Positions 1 through 5,496 of a stretch of DNA of 6,456 nt are shown in pieces; the stretch's first letter is position 1; every line of letters begins with the position of its first letter. Under the pieces are notes generated by a model. That model saw only the letters and a list, made by a program, of their open reading frames with translations. It ran no database searches and was not told the origin of the DNA. Source of the stretch: Paracoccaceae bacterium (GTDB lineage: Bacteria; Pseudomonadota; Alphaproteobacteria; Rhodobacterales; Rhodobacteraceae); contig JAOUMG010000120.1 of assembly GCA_029881635.1 (NCBI GenBank), positions 1 through 6,456 of the forward strand, read 5' to 3'. A program made the translations under genes and the position numbers.

Positions 1-82
1 CGTCAAAGGCGGATTCACCCGGTTTCGTCAGCCATGCAGCACCTGCACCCATGGCGAGTATCAGGGCGATCCATTTGAACAT
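1..82 (-). CDS. Small membrane or exported protein, N-terminal part only
   Basis: This is the beginning of a minus-strand gene cut by the left edge; 27 codons are visible, starting MFKWIALILAMGAGAAWL and continuing TKPGESAFD. The ATG is preceded by AAAGGGA with about 8 bases of spacing, a reasonable ribosome binding site. Residues 4-18 are hydrophobic after a single lysine, so this is either a Sec signal peptide or an N-terminal membrane anchor. No lipobox cysteine is visible in the part present. It lies 87 bases downstream of cpdB on the same strand and could be co-transcribed with it, although a hairpin lies in the gap. I do not recognise the family from so short a piece, and no function is assigned. 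Confidence 0.6.
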   Translation of the reverse strand, partial: MFKWIALILAMGAGAAWLTKPGESAFD

Positions 83-140
83 GCGAGTATCCCTTTGACT
101 TGTTGGCAAGGGTTATGCCCGCGAGTACAGAGCCTGTCGA

Positions 141-158
141 GCCCCGCCGAAGCGGGGC
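141..158 (-). terminator. GC-rich hairpin just after cpdB, possible weak terminator
   Basis: A perfect 7-base-pair inverted repeat (GCCCCGC / GCGGGGC) encloses a CGAA tetraloop, 11 bases beyond the cpdB stop codon in the direction of cpdB transcription. No run of T follows it on the minus strand (the next bases are TCGACAGGCT), so it is not a classical intrinsic terminator. It may stabilise the cpdB 3' end, slow the polymerase before the next gene, or be a copy of a dispersed palindromic repeat. Confidence 0.4.
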
Positions 159-169
159 GCGGACGGGGT

Positions 170-2149
170 TCAGAGCTCGATGCGGAAACGGGCGAAACCA
201 TCCGGCCCGTCCCCCGCTGGTTCGATGACGACACCTTTGACATCGGCCAGATAGCCTGTCGCATTGGGGCCGGTGTCAAACAGGACGCTTGTTCCGGGCA
301 GCGAGGCAAAGCGCCAGTTGGCGTCGGCAGAGGGATTGATGGTGCCCTGTTCGACAATGTAGCGCACGATGATATCGCGGTTTGTGTCGGGGCCTTCGAA
401 AATGATGGTATCGCCCATCGCACCGGGAAAACTGCCGCCCCCGCCAGCCCGGTAATTGTTGGTGGCAATTATGAATTCGGTTGATGGGTCAATGGGTTGT
501 CCGTTATAGGTAAGGTTAATAATCCGGTTGGCCTCTGGGTTCAGATCTTCACCCTTCGGTCCGTATTTCGAAGGTTGCGACAGGTCGATTTCATAGGTGA
601 CCCCGTCGACAACATCATAGTTGTAGGACGGAAATTCAGGGTTGAGCAGTGGTTGATCCGCTTGGCCCGGGGTTATCTGATTGAATACCCCGGCCGAGCG
701 TTCCAGCCAGTCTTTCAACTGGGCGCCGGTCACTTTCACCGCACGGATGGTGTTTGGATATAGGTAAAGATCGGCGACATTCTTGATGGCGACATCCCCT
801 GCGGGAACATCCGTGTAATACTCTGGTCCACCGCGCCCACCGGCCTTGAAGGGGGCGGCGGCAGACAGCAAAGGCAGGGCTTCATATTCGGTGCCCTTGA
901 GCATTTCGCTGATGTACCAGGTCTGGGCAATTGAAACGATCTGCACGGATGGATCATCCGCCACCAGCGCGAAATAGCTGTGGAGTGGTGCCGATGTCTT
1001 GCCGACTGCGCGGCGGACATAGGCGAGGGTTTCGTCATGTTCCTTTTGCACAGAGGCCAGAACCGAAGGCACGCTTTCTACCAAGGCGGTGATCGAACGA
1101 TCCTCATTCCGTTTGGAAATGGGGCGCGCTTCGGTGGTGGCGTTGACGACACGCCAGCTGTTGCCATCGCGTTCCAGCAGGAGGTCGATCAACCCCAGAT
1201 GCGAGCCCCAAAAGCCCCCCATCACCGCTGGTTTGCCTGAGATTGTGCCCTTGGCTGCATCAACCTCGGCGAAGCCGTCAAAAGTGGCCGAGGGAAAGAC
1301 GAGATGGCTGTGCCCGGTCATCAGCGCGTCGATGCCTTCAAGACGGGCCAGCGGCACGGAAGCGTTTTCCATGCCGTCCGTGTGTTCGGCAGAGCCGATG
1401 CCGGAATGGCTGAGTGCTATGATGACTTCTGCGCCTTCCTCGCGCATCTGCGGCAGCCAGGCCTTTGCTGTTTCGACGATATCGCGGGCCTGAACCTTGC
1501 CTTCCAGATGGCGGCGGTCCCAATTCATGATCTGAGGCGGCACAAATCCGATCAGACCCACGCGGATCTTGTGAGATTCGCCGGCACCGTCGATGACCTC
1601 ACGGTCGAGGATCACATAGGGCTTCAGCAAGGTTTGATCTTTGCTGGGGTCGGCTCCCATTTTTGTGATCACATTTGCCGAAACCACAGGAAAACTCGCA
1701 CCGGCGATGGAATTCATCAGGAAATCGAGGCCATAGTTGAATTCATGATTGCCAAGGGTGGAGGCGTCAAAGCCAAGTGTGTTCATCGCCTGGATGACGG
1801 GATGCGAGTCGCCCGCTTTCATGCCCCGTTCATAGGCGATGTAATCGCCCATGGGGTTGCCTTGCAGAAAGTCGCCATTGTCGACCAGCATCGCATTGGT
1901 CGCCTCGGCGCGTATCGCTTCGATGATTGCAGCAGATCGCGCGAGGCCGACGGTATCGACCGGTTTGTCTGAATAGTAGTCGTAGGGAAAGACATGAACA
2001 TGAAGATCTGTCGTTTCCATGATCCGAAGATGCGCCTGATTGGTGGCAGCAAATGCAGAAAATGGGTGAAGTGCGATCAAGGAAGCTCCTGCTGCTGTGC
2101 CCCCAAGGAATGTGCGCCGGGTAACGGGGGAGTATGTAAAGCGTGTCAT
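170..2149 (-). CDS. cpdB: 2',3'-cyclic-nucleotide 2'-phosphodiesterase/3'-nucleotidase (CpdB), Tat-exported
   Basis: This periplasmic bifunctional metalloenzyme opens 2',3'-cyclic nucleotides from RNA breakdown and removes the 3'-phosphate, giving nucleosides for uptake. The protein has 659 residues; E. coli CpdB has about 647. Residues 10-16 (TRRTFLG) and a hydrophobic stretch ending SAFA (31-34) form a twin-arginine signal peptide, probably cut after A34. The metallophosphatase domain shows the expected metal ligands: D48 and H50 (TTDLHVH), D93 (NGDFLQGNP), N134-H135 (GNHEFNYG), H248 (LSHSG) and H280/H282 (GHSH). The CpdB-type segment GFVPPQIMNWDRRHLEG is present at 201-217. The C-terminal 5'-nucleotidase domain carries the family motif NNYRAGGGGSFPG. 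The ATG at 2149 is chosen because AGGAGG lies 5 bases upstream; a longer reading from 2227 has no such site and would bury the signal peptide. It is divergent from nudC. Confidence 0.95.
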   Translation of the reverse strand: MTRFTYSPVTRRTFLGGTAAGASLIALHPFSAFAATNQAHLRIMETTDLHVHVFPYDYYSDKPVDTVGLARSAAIIEAIRAEATNAMLVDNGDFLQGNPMGDYIAYERGMKAGDSHPVIQAMNTLGFDASTLGNHEFNYGLDFLMNSIAGASFPVVSANVITKMGADPSKDQTLLKPYVILDREVIDGAGESHKIRVGLIGFVPPQIMNWDRRHLEGKVQARDIVETAKAWLPQMREEGAEVIIALSHSGIGSAEHTDGMENASVPLARLEGIDALMTGHSHLVFPSATFDGFAEVDAAKGTISGKPAVMGGFWGSHLGLIDLLLERDGNSWRVVNATTEARPISKRNEDRSITALVESVPSVLASVQKEHDETLAYVRRAVGKTSAPLHSYFALVADDPSVQIVSIAQTWYISEMLKGTEYEALPLLSAAAPFKAGGRGGPEYYTDVPAGDVAIKNVADLYLYPNTIRAVKVTGAQLKDWLERSAGVFNQITPGQADQPLLNPEFPSYNYDVVDGVTYEIDLSQPSKYGPKGEDLNPEANRIINLTYNGQPIDPSTEFIIATNNYRAGGGGSFPGAMGDTIIFEGPDTNRDIIVRYIVEQGTINPSADANWRFASLPGTSVLFDTGPNATGYLADVKGVVIEPAGDGPDGFARFRIEL

Positions 2150-2154
2150 GGTAT

Positions 2155-2160
2155 CCTCCT
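2155..2160 (-). promoter_or_regulatory. Ribosome binding site fixing the cpdB start
   Basis: A full AGGAGG on the minus strand sits 5 bases before the ATG at 2149. It decides the start between this ATG, which puts the twin-arginine motif at residues 11-12, and the upstream in-frame ATG at 2227. Confidence 0.85.
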
Positions 2161-2225
2161 GTCTTTGGTCTTTCGTGTTGGCGGGAGGGTAGCACGATGT
2201 TCGAAATCTAGCGCGGAGTTTTCGC

Positions 2226-2270
2226 ATTTACTATACCTAAGATTGCATCAATTTACATAATGCTACCTAA
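2226..2270. promoter_or_regulatory. AT-rich control region with repeated ATTTAC and TACCTAA elements between cpdB and nudC
   Basis: Within this AT-rich island of the 213-base divergent gap, ATTTAC occurs at 2226-2231 and 2251-2256, and TACCTAA at 2234-2240 and 2264-2270. The pair is therefore repeated with inner spacings of 2 and 7 bases, and the TACCTAA copies start exactly 30 bases apart. On the minus strand TATAGT (2230-2235) is a plausible -10 for cpdB, without a good -35. On the plus strand CATAAT (2256-2261) matches 5 of 6 bases of the -10 consensus and could serve nudC, also without a clear -35. The repeats could bind a regulator; none is identified. The rest of the gap (2150-2225 and 2271-2351) shows nothing I can name. 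Confidence 0.4.
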
Positions 2271-2362
2271 AAGAGATCATATGGCCGGGGTTGGAGTGTT
2301 TTCTAACAGAATTGCAACCTCGCGGCACTCATGCGACATCTTTGCCGAAATGGAGAGAACAG

Positions 2363-3322
2363 ATGCGACTGGCAGAGACAGTAACATTCGCTGGGGCCTG
2401 CCTGGACCGGGCCGCATGGGCCCGCAGCGAGCCAGAGAAAATCGCGAAACTGATGGCCGAAGGGACGACACGCGTGCTGCCAGTGTGGCGCGGCAAGCCA
2501 CTGTTTGCCGGGGACGAGGCGGGGTGGCTTCAGCCTGGTCATGCGGTTTTATCCGAGGCGGCAGAGGCGCCGGTGTTTCTGGGGATCGATGAGGGAAGCG
2601 CGCGGTTCGCGGTTGATATCTCCGGCTGGACCCCGACAGAGGGAGAGGCCGCCCAGCCGGGGGTTTTCTTTGATCCGACCGTGCAGCGCCATCCTGCTTT
2701 GCCGGATGACCATCGTTTTGCCGAATTGCGCGGCGTCATGGCGAATTTGACGCGTGTGGACGCGGAAATGGTTGCGGCCGCACGGTCGATCCTGAGCTGG
2801 CATCGCAGCCACCGCTTCTGTTCTGCGTGCGGTGCCCCAAGCGAGGTTGCCAATGGCGGCTGGCAACGCGATTGCCCGGTCTGTGCGACCAAACATTTTC
2901 CGCGTACCGATCCCGTTGTCATCATGCTCGTAACACACGGAAATTCGGTGCTTCTTGGTCGATCACCCGGCTGGCCGGACGGAATGTTTTCGCTATTGGC
3001 CGGATTTGTTGAACCCGGCGAGACCATCGAGGCCGCTGTGCGCCGCGAAGTCGCCGAGGAAGCCGGTGTCAGGATTGGTGCGGTCAGTTATCTTGCCAGC
3101 CAGCCCTGGCCCTTTCCCTCCTCATTGATGATTGGCTGCCTTGGGGTGGCCGAAAGCGTGGACATCACACTTGATCCGGTCGAGTTGGAGGATGCACTTT
3201 GGCTTTCGCGCGAAGAAATCGCTCGGATTTTCATGGGTGACCACCCCACGATTCTGCCACCACGTCGGGGGGCAATCGCGAGTTTTCTTTTGTCTAACTG
3301 GCTTGCAGACACGCTGGATTGA
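2363..3322 (+). CDS. nudC: NAD(H) pyrophosphatase NudC (Nudix hydrolase)
   Basis: This cytoplasmic enzyme splits NADH/NAD+ into NMN(H) and AMP; E. coli NudC also removes the NAD cap from RNA. The product is 319 residues, with an N-terminal NudC-like domain (about 1-120), a zinc ribbon with C153/C156 and C171/C174, then the Nudix domain. The Nudix box at 214-236 is complete: G214, E220, R228-E229, E232-E233 and G235, fitting GX5EX7REUXEEXGU. The NADH-pyrophosphatase signature SQPWPFPSS at 246-254 separates it from generic Nudix hydrolases. The ATG at 2363 is chosen because GGAG lies 7 bases upstream and the protein then begins MRLAETVTF; an in-frame ATG at 2291 would add 24 unlikely residues and has no ribosome binding site. 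It is divergent from cpdB and followed after 36 bases by the SRPBCC gene. Confidence 0.95.
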   Translation: MRLAETVTFAGACLDRAAWARSEPEKIAKLMAEGTTRVLPVWRGKPLFAGDEAGWLQPGHAVLSEAAEAPVFLGIDEGSARFAVDISGWTPTEGEAAQPGVFFDPTVQRHPALPDDHRFAELRGVMANLTRVDAEMVAAARSILSWHRSHRFCSACGAPSEVANGGWQRDCPVCATKHFPRTDPVVIMLVTHGNSVLLGRSPGWPDGMFSLLAGFVEPGETIEAAVRREVAEEAGVRIGAVSYLASQPWPFPSSLMIGCLGVAESVDITLDPVELEDALWLSREEIARIFMGDHPTILPPRRGAIASFLLSNWLADTLD

Positions 3323-3358
3323 CGGCATTAGTCTAGATCAGAGAGGGGAGCGGAGCGG

Positions 3359-3832
3359 GTGAAATTCTCGACCAAGGAAGACATCGAGGCGCCGGTAGAG
3401 GTTGTTTTCGCAGCTCTGACGGATTTTCCGTCATTTGAACGCGCGGCCCTGCGCCGTGGGGCAGACATCGTGCGGATGGACAAGCTTGACCAACCAGGCG
3501 TTGGTATGGGGTGGAATGCGCGTTTTCAGCTTCGTGGCAAGTGGCGGCGGGTAGTTTGCGATCTGCGCGAATTCGACAGTCCGACCCGAATTGCCGTGAT
3601 TGCAGAAAGCACCGGGTTCGATATGGTACTGGAACTCAACCTCGTGGCCTTGTCGCGCAGCCGTACCCGTCTGGGGGTAGAGTTTGACATTCGTCCGCGC
3701 ACCATGTCGGCGAGGGTGAAGCTTCAGTCAGCCAAACTGATAAAGGGCAACCTCGCCCGAAAGTTTACGGACCGCGTGCAAAAATTTGCGACCGAACTGG
3801 AACTGAGGCATTTAAAATTGAGAATGCCCTGA
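3359..3832 (+). CDS. SRPBCC-fold protein (polyketide cyclase/START-like), function unknown
   Basis: This 157-residue protein begins at GTG, read as MKFSTKEDIEAPVEVVFAAL, with GGAG 8 bases upstream. The opening (first strand ending in D/E-I-EAP, then V-x-x-V-F-A-A-L-T-D, then F-E-R) is typical of the SRPBCC superfamily, and the length fits a single domain. The middle (MGWNARFQLRGKWRRV, then TRIAVIAESTGFDMVLEL) is compatible with the curved sheet that forms a hydrophobic pocket for a lipid or other small ligand. There is no signal peptide or membrane segment, so it is probably cytoplasmic. The last 45 residues are rich in lysine and arginine, as expected for the long C-terminal helix, and might touch membrane or nucleic acid. 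Its 36-base spacing from nudC suggests co-transcription. The fold assignment is fairly sure, but ligand and role are unknown. Confidence 0.85.
   Translation: MKFSTKEDIEAPVEVVFAALTDFPSFERAALRRGADIVRMDKLDQPGVGMGWNARFQLRGKWRRVVCDLREFDSPTRIAVIAESTGFDMVLELNLVALSRSRTRLGVEFDIRPRTMSARVKLQSAKLIKGNLARKFTDRVQKFATELELRHLKLRMP
3807..3828. other. Short inverted repeat at the convergent 3' ends of the SRPBCC gene and pheA
   Basis: GGCATT (3807-3812) and AATGCC (3823-3828) form a perfect 6-base-pair stem with a 10-base AT-rich loop. They lie within the last codons of the SRPBCC gene, 17 bases past the pheA stop when read from the other strand. Only 12 bases separate the two stop codons and no T run follows in either direction. 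It could be a weak two-way terminator or mRNA end protector, or chance. Confidence 0.25.
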
Positions 3833-3844
3833 GAATCGATCTGT

Positions 3845-4678
3845 TCAGCGGCGGCTTGGGTCGGCTGGATACACGCCCAGCAGTGACATGGACGAGGTGA
3901 AATAGTCCAACTCTTCCAACGCACGCTGAACGTTGGCGTCATCGGGGTGACCTTCGATATCCGCGTAGAACTGGGTTGCAGAGAATACCCCGTCAACCAT
4001 GTAGCTTTCAAGTTTGGTCATGTTGACGCTGTTGGTGGCGAATCCGCCCATGGCCTTGTAGAGGGCCGCCGGAATATTGCGGACGCGAAAAACGAAGGTG
4101 GTCATCATTTTTCCATCGCCGCGGCGCTTCAGATCAGGTTCGCGCGACATCACGAGAAAGCGGGTGGTGTTGTTCGATTTATCCTCGACATGGCGGGCCA
4201 GAAGATCGAGCCCGTAAATCTCGCCTGCCAGCTCCGATGCCAGCGCTGCCAGCTTCGGGTCGCCCATTTCGGCGACGTGGCGGGCCGAGCCTGCTGTGTC
4301 TGCACCTGTCACGGGGCTGAGGTTATGGCTGCGCAGGAAGGTGCGGCATTGTCCCAACAACACAGTATGACTGATGGCACGCTCAACCTCCTCCAGCGGG
4401 GTTCCGGGCACGGCCAACAGGTTGATATGCACCCTGACAAAGGTTTCGCCGATAATATGCAGCCCGGATTCCGGCAAAAGATGGTGTATGTCGGCAACCC
4501 GTCCGTAGGTGGAGTTTTCAACTGGCAGCATGGCAAGGTCGGCATCGCCCTTGCGGACGGTTTCAATCGTATCCTCAAAAGTCGGGCAGGCGACGGCTTC
4601 CATATCGGGATAGGCTTGGCGGCAAGCCTCGTGTGAATAGGCCCCCGGTTCCCCTTGAAATGCGATCTTACCCGTCAT
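3845..4678 (-). CDS. pheA: Prephenate dehydratase with ACT regulatory domain
   Basis: This cytoplasmic enzyme converts prephenate to phenylpyruvate, committing carbon to phenylalanine. The protein has 277 residues, the usual length for a stand-alone dehydratase; no chorismate mutase domain is fused to it, unlike E. coli PheA. The catalytic domain spans about 4-180: FQGEPGAYSHEA (7-18), LPVENSTYGRVADIHHLL (51-68) and the active-site motif TTRF (171-174). An ACT domain follows at about 193-270, where phenylalanine would bind for feedback control. Its two motifs appear as PAALYKA (203-209), in the place of GALV, and LESY (223-226), in the place of ESRP; as far as I recall, LESY is normal in alphaproteobacteria. 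AGAGGG lies 9 bases before the ATG. It is divergent from cycM, and its leader contains a stem-loop. Confidence 0.95.
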   Translation of the reverse strand: MTGKIAFQGEPGAYSHEACRQAYPDMEAVACPTFEDTIETVRKGDADLAMLPVENSTYGRVADIHHLLPESGLHIIGETFVRVHINLLAVPGTPLEEVERAISHTVLLGQCRTFLRSHNLSPVTGADTAGSARHVAEMGDPKLAALASELAGEIYGLDLLARHVEDKSNNTTRFLVMSREPDLKRRGDGKMMTTFVFRVRNIPAALYKAMGGFATNSVNMTKLESYMVDGVFSATQFYADIEGHPDDANVQRALEELDYFTSSMSLLGVYPADPSRR

Positions 4679-4696
4679 GCAATTCGTCCCTCTGAT

Positions 4697-4720
4697 AGCG
4701 CCCCGGACAGCAGGGGCGTT
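4697..4720 (-). promoter_or_regulatory. Stem-loop in the pheA leader next to the ribosome binding site
   Basis: On the minus strand AACGCCCC and GGGGCGCT pair over 8 positions (one G-T) around an 8-base loop, TGCTGTCC. The stem ends three bases before the pheA ribosome binding site AGAGGG (4688-4693). Loop bases TGTCC can also pair with GGACG, which overlaps that site. No T run follows, so it is not an intrinsic attenuator. There is too little room upstream, given the likely -10 at 4732-4737, for a leader peptide. It might stabilise the 5' end or tune translation. The stem is visible in the sequence; any role is inference. Confidence 0.4.
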
Positions 4721-4731
4721 TCGTCGCGCTA

Positions 4732-4737
4732 ACTATA
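4732..4737 (-). promoter_or_regulatory. Candidate -10 element for pheA
   Basis: TATAGT on the minus strand, within AGGTATAGT, is a good match to the -10 consensus. It would start transcription near 4725 and give a leader of about 47 bases. No convincing -35 is seen at the right distance; CTTCCC is the best available. The same 9 bases AGGTATAGT occur on the minus strand upstream of cpdB (2230-2238). Confidence 0.35.
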
Positions 4738-4803
4738 CCTTGAAACCGGGTAGGGGAAGCGGGTAGATAGCCGCCAAGCGAATTGCCAGGGTAGAGGCGC
4801 GAC

Positions 4804-5325
4804 ATGTTCGATACGATGACACTAACCAAGGCCGGCGGCGCGTTGTGCGGTGCCCTTTTGATCTTCCTTTTGGGGAAATGGGCGGCAGAATCGCTCTATC
4901 ACACCGGGGCTTCCGGCCATGGTGGCGAAGAGATGGCGCAGGCCTATACGATCGACACCGGTGCGGATGAAGGCGGTGAAACCGCCGAGGAAGGCCCGGA
5001 TTTTGCCACGCTTTTTGCTTCTGCGGATGCGGGTGCGGGCGAAAAAGTTTTTGGTAAATGCAAAGCCTGTCACAAGCTTGACGGTAGTAACGGCACGGGT
5101 CCATATCTGGACGGTGTGGTGAACCGGGCTGTGGGCGGTGTTGCAGGATTTGGCTATTCCGACGGGATGGCTGGTCATGGCGGCAACTGGGATCCGGAAA
5201 GCCTGAGCGCGTTTCTTGAGAATCCCAAAAAATACCTTCCGGGCACCAAAATGTCCTTTGCCGGGCTTTCCAAACCCCAGGACCGCGTCAACCTGATCGC
5301 GTATCTGCAGTCTTTGGGCGGATAA
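4804..5325 (+). CDS. cycM: Membrane-anchored cytochrome c (CycM / c552 / cy type)
   Basis: This cytochrome shuttles electrons from the bc1 complex to cytochrome oxidase at the outer face of the inner membrane. The product has 173 residues; Paracoccus c552 has about 176. Residues 10-28 form an N-terminal helix with no good cleavage site, so it is an uncut anchor. A linker of about 45 residues (33-78), glycine-rich and acidic with only histidine and acidic charges, leads to the class I cytochrome domain (79-173). Heme is attached through C86-K-A-C89-H90; M150 in [10 protein letters not shown] is the sixth ligand. [10 protein letters not shown] (99-108) and [10 protein letters not shown] at the end are typical of mitochondrial-like c2/c552 proteins. 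GAGG lies 6 bases before the ATG. The gene stands alone: divergent from pheA and closed by a strong terminator. The Rhodobacter name is cycY; the short linker resembles the Paracoccus form more. Confidence 0.94.
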   Translation: MFDTMTLTKAGGALCGALLIFLLGKWAAESLYHTGASGHGGEEMAQAYTIDTGADEGGETAEEGPDFATLFASADAGAGEKVFGKCKACHKLDGSNGTGPYLDGVVNRAVGGVAGFGYSDGMAGHGGNWDPESLSAFLENPKKYLPGTKMSFAGLSKPQDRVNLIAYLQSLGG

Positions 5326-5350
5326 ACTGATCTGATGTGAAAGAAATTTG

Positions 5351-5379
5351 GGCCGCCCCGGCTTGGGGTGGCCTTTTTT
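5351..5379 (+). terminator. Intrinsic terminator of cycM
   Basis: GGCCGCCCC (5351-5359) pairs with GGGGTGGCC (5365-5373) over 9 positions with one G-T pair, around the 5-base loop GGCTT. TTTTTT follows immediately (5374-5379). It lies 25 bases after the cycM stop codon and separates cycM from the downstream transporter gene. Confidence 0.93.
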
Positions 5380-5414
5380 GTTGACGGCCACAGGCAGGCT
5401 CACGCATTCGCAAC

Positions 5415-5444
5415 TTGATAGGTCGGCCAGTGACGTTCTACTTT
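5415..5444 (+). promoter_or_regulatory. Candidate promoter for the YejA-like gene
   Basis: TTGATA (5415-5420) and TACTTT (5439-5444) lie 18 bases apart and could be -35 and -10 elements, though the second is a weak match. Because a strong terminator precedes this gap, the downstream gene needs its own promoter somewhere in 5380-5484. Nothing else in the gap could be named. Confidence 0.25.
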
Positions 5445-5496
5445 GGTCGTCGAAGACGGGCGCATGCTAGCGCCGAAACGAGTTGAGGGGATTGGC

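Noticed and set aside
1304..1972. A 222-codon open frame on the plus strand inside cpdB
   Set aside because: It is wholly antisense to a gene with intact catalytic motifs, has no good ribosome binding site or recognisable domain, and is expected as a shadow of codon bias in GC-rich DNA.
2150..2227. A 26-residue N-terminal extension of CpdB
   Set aside because: It would place the twin-arginine signal at residue 37, and the AGGAGG before 2149 clearly marks the true start.
2242..2256. Possible FNR-type site (TTGAT-N4-ATCAA) near the cpdB promoter
   Set aside because: Only one half-site, ATCAA, is present; the bases at the partner position (TAAGA) do not match.
2291..2362. A 24-residue N-terminal extension of NudC from an upstream ATG
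   Set aside because: No ribosome binding site precedes 2291, whereas GGAG is well spaced before 2363, where the protein starts in the usual family place.
2260..2592. A 110-codon plus-strand open frame spanning the cpdB/nudC gap and the start of nudC
   Set aside because: It overlaps the well-supported nudC start in another frame, has arginine-rich low-quality translation and no ribosome binding site.
3947..4636. A 229-codon open frame on the plus strand inside pheA
   Set aside because: It lies antisense to a complete prephenate dehydratase and its translation resembles no family; it is a frame shadow.
4822..5403. A 193-codon minus-strand open frame across cycM and its terminator
   Set aside because: It runs through the intrinsic terminator and is antisense to a cytochrome with complete heme-binding residues; it has no domain of its own.
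5381..5409. TTGACG at 5381 as a -35 for the YejA-like gene
   Set aside because: It abuts the terminator T run and no acceptable -10 lies 16-18 bases downstream.
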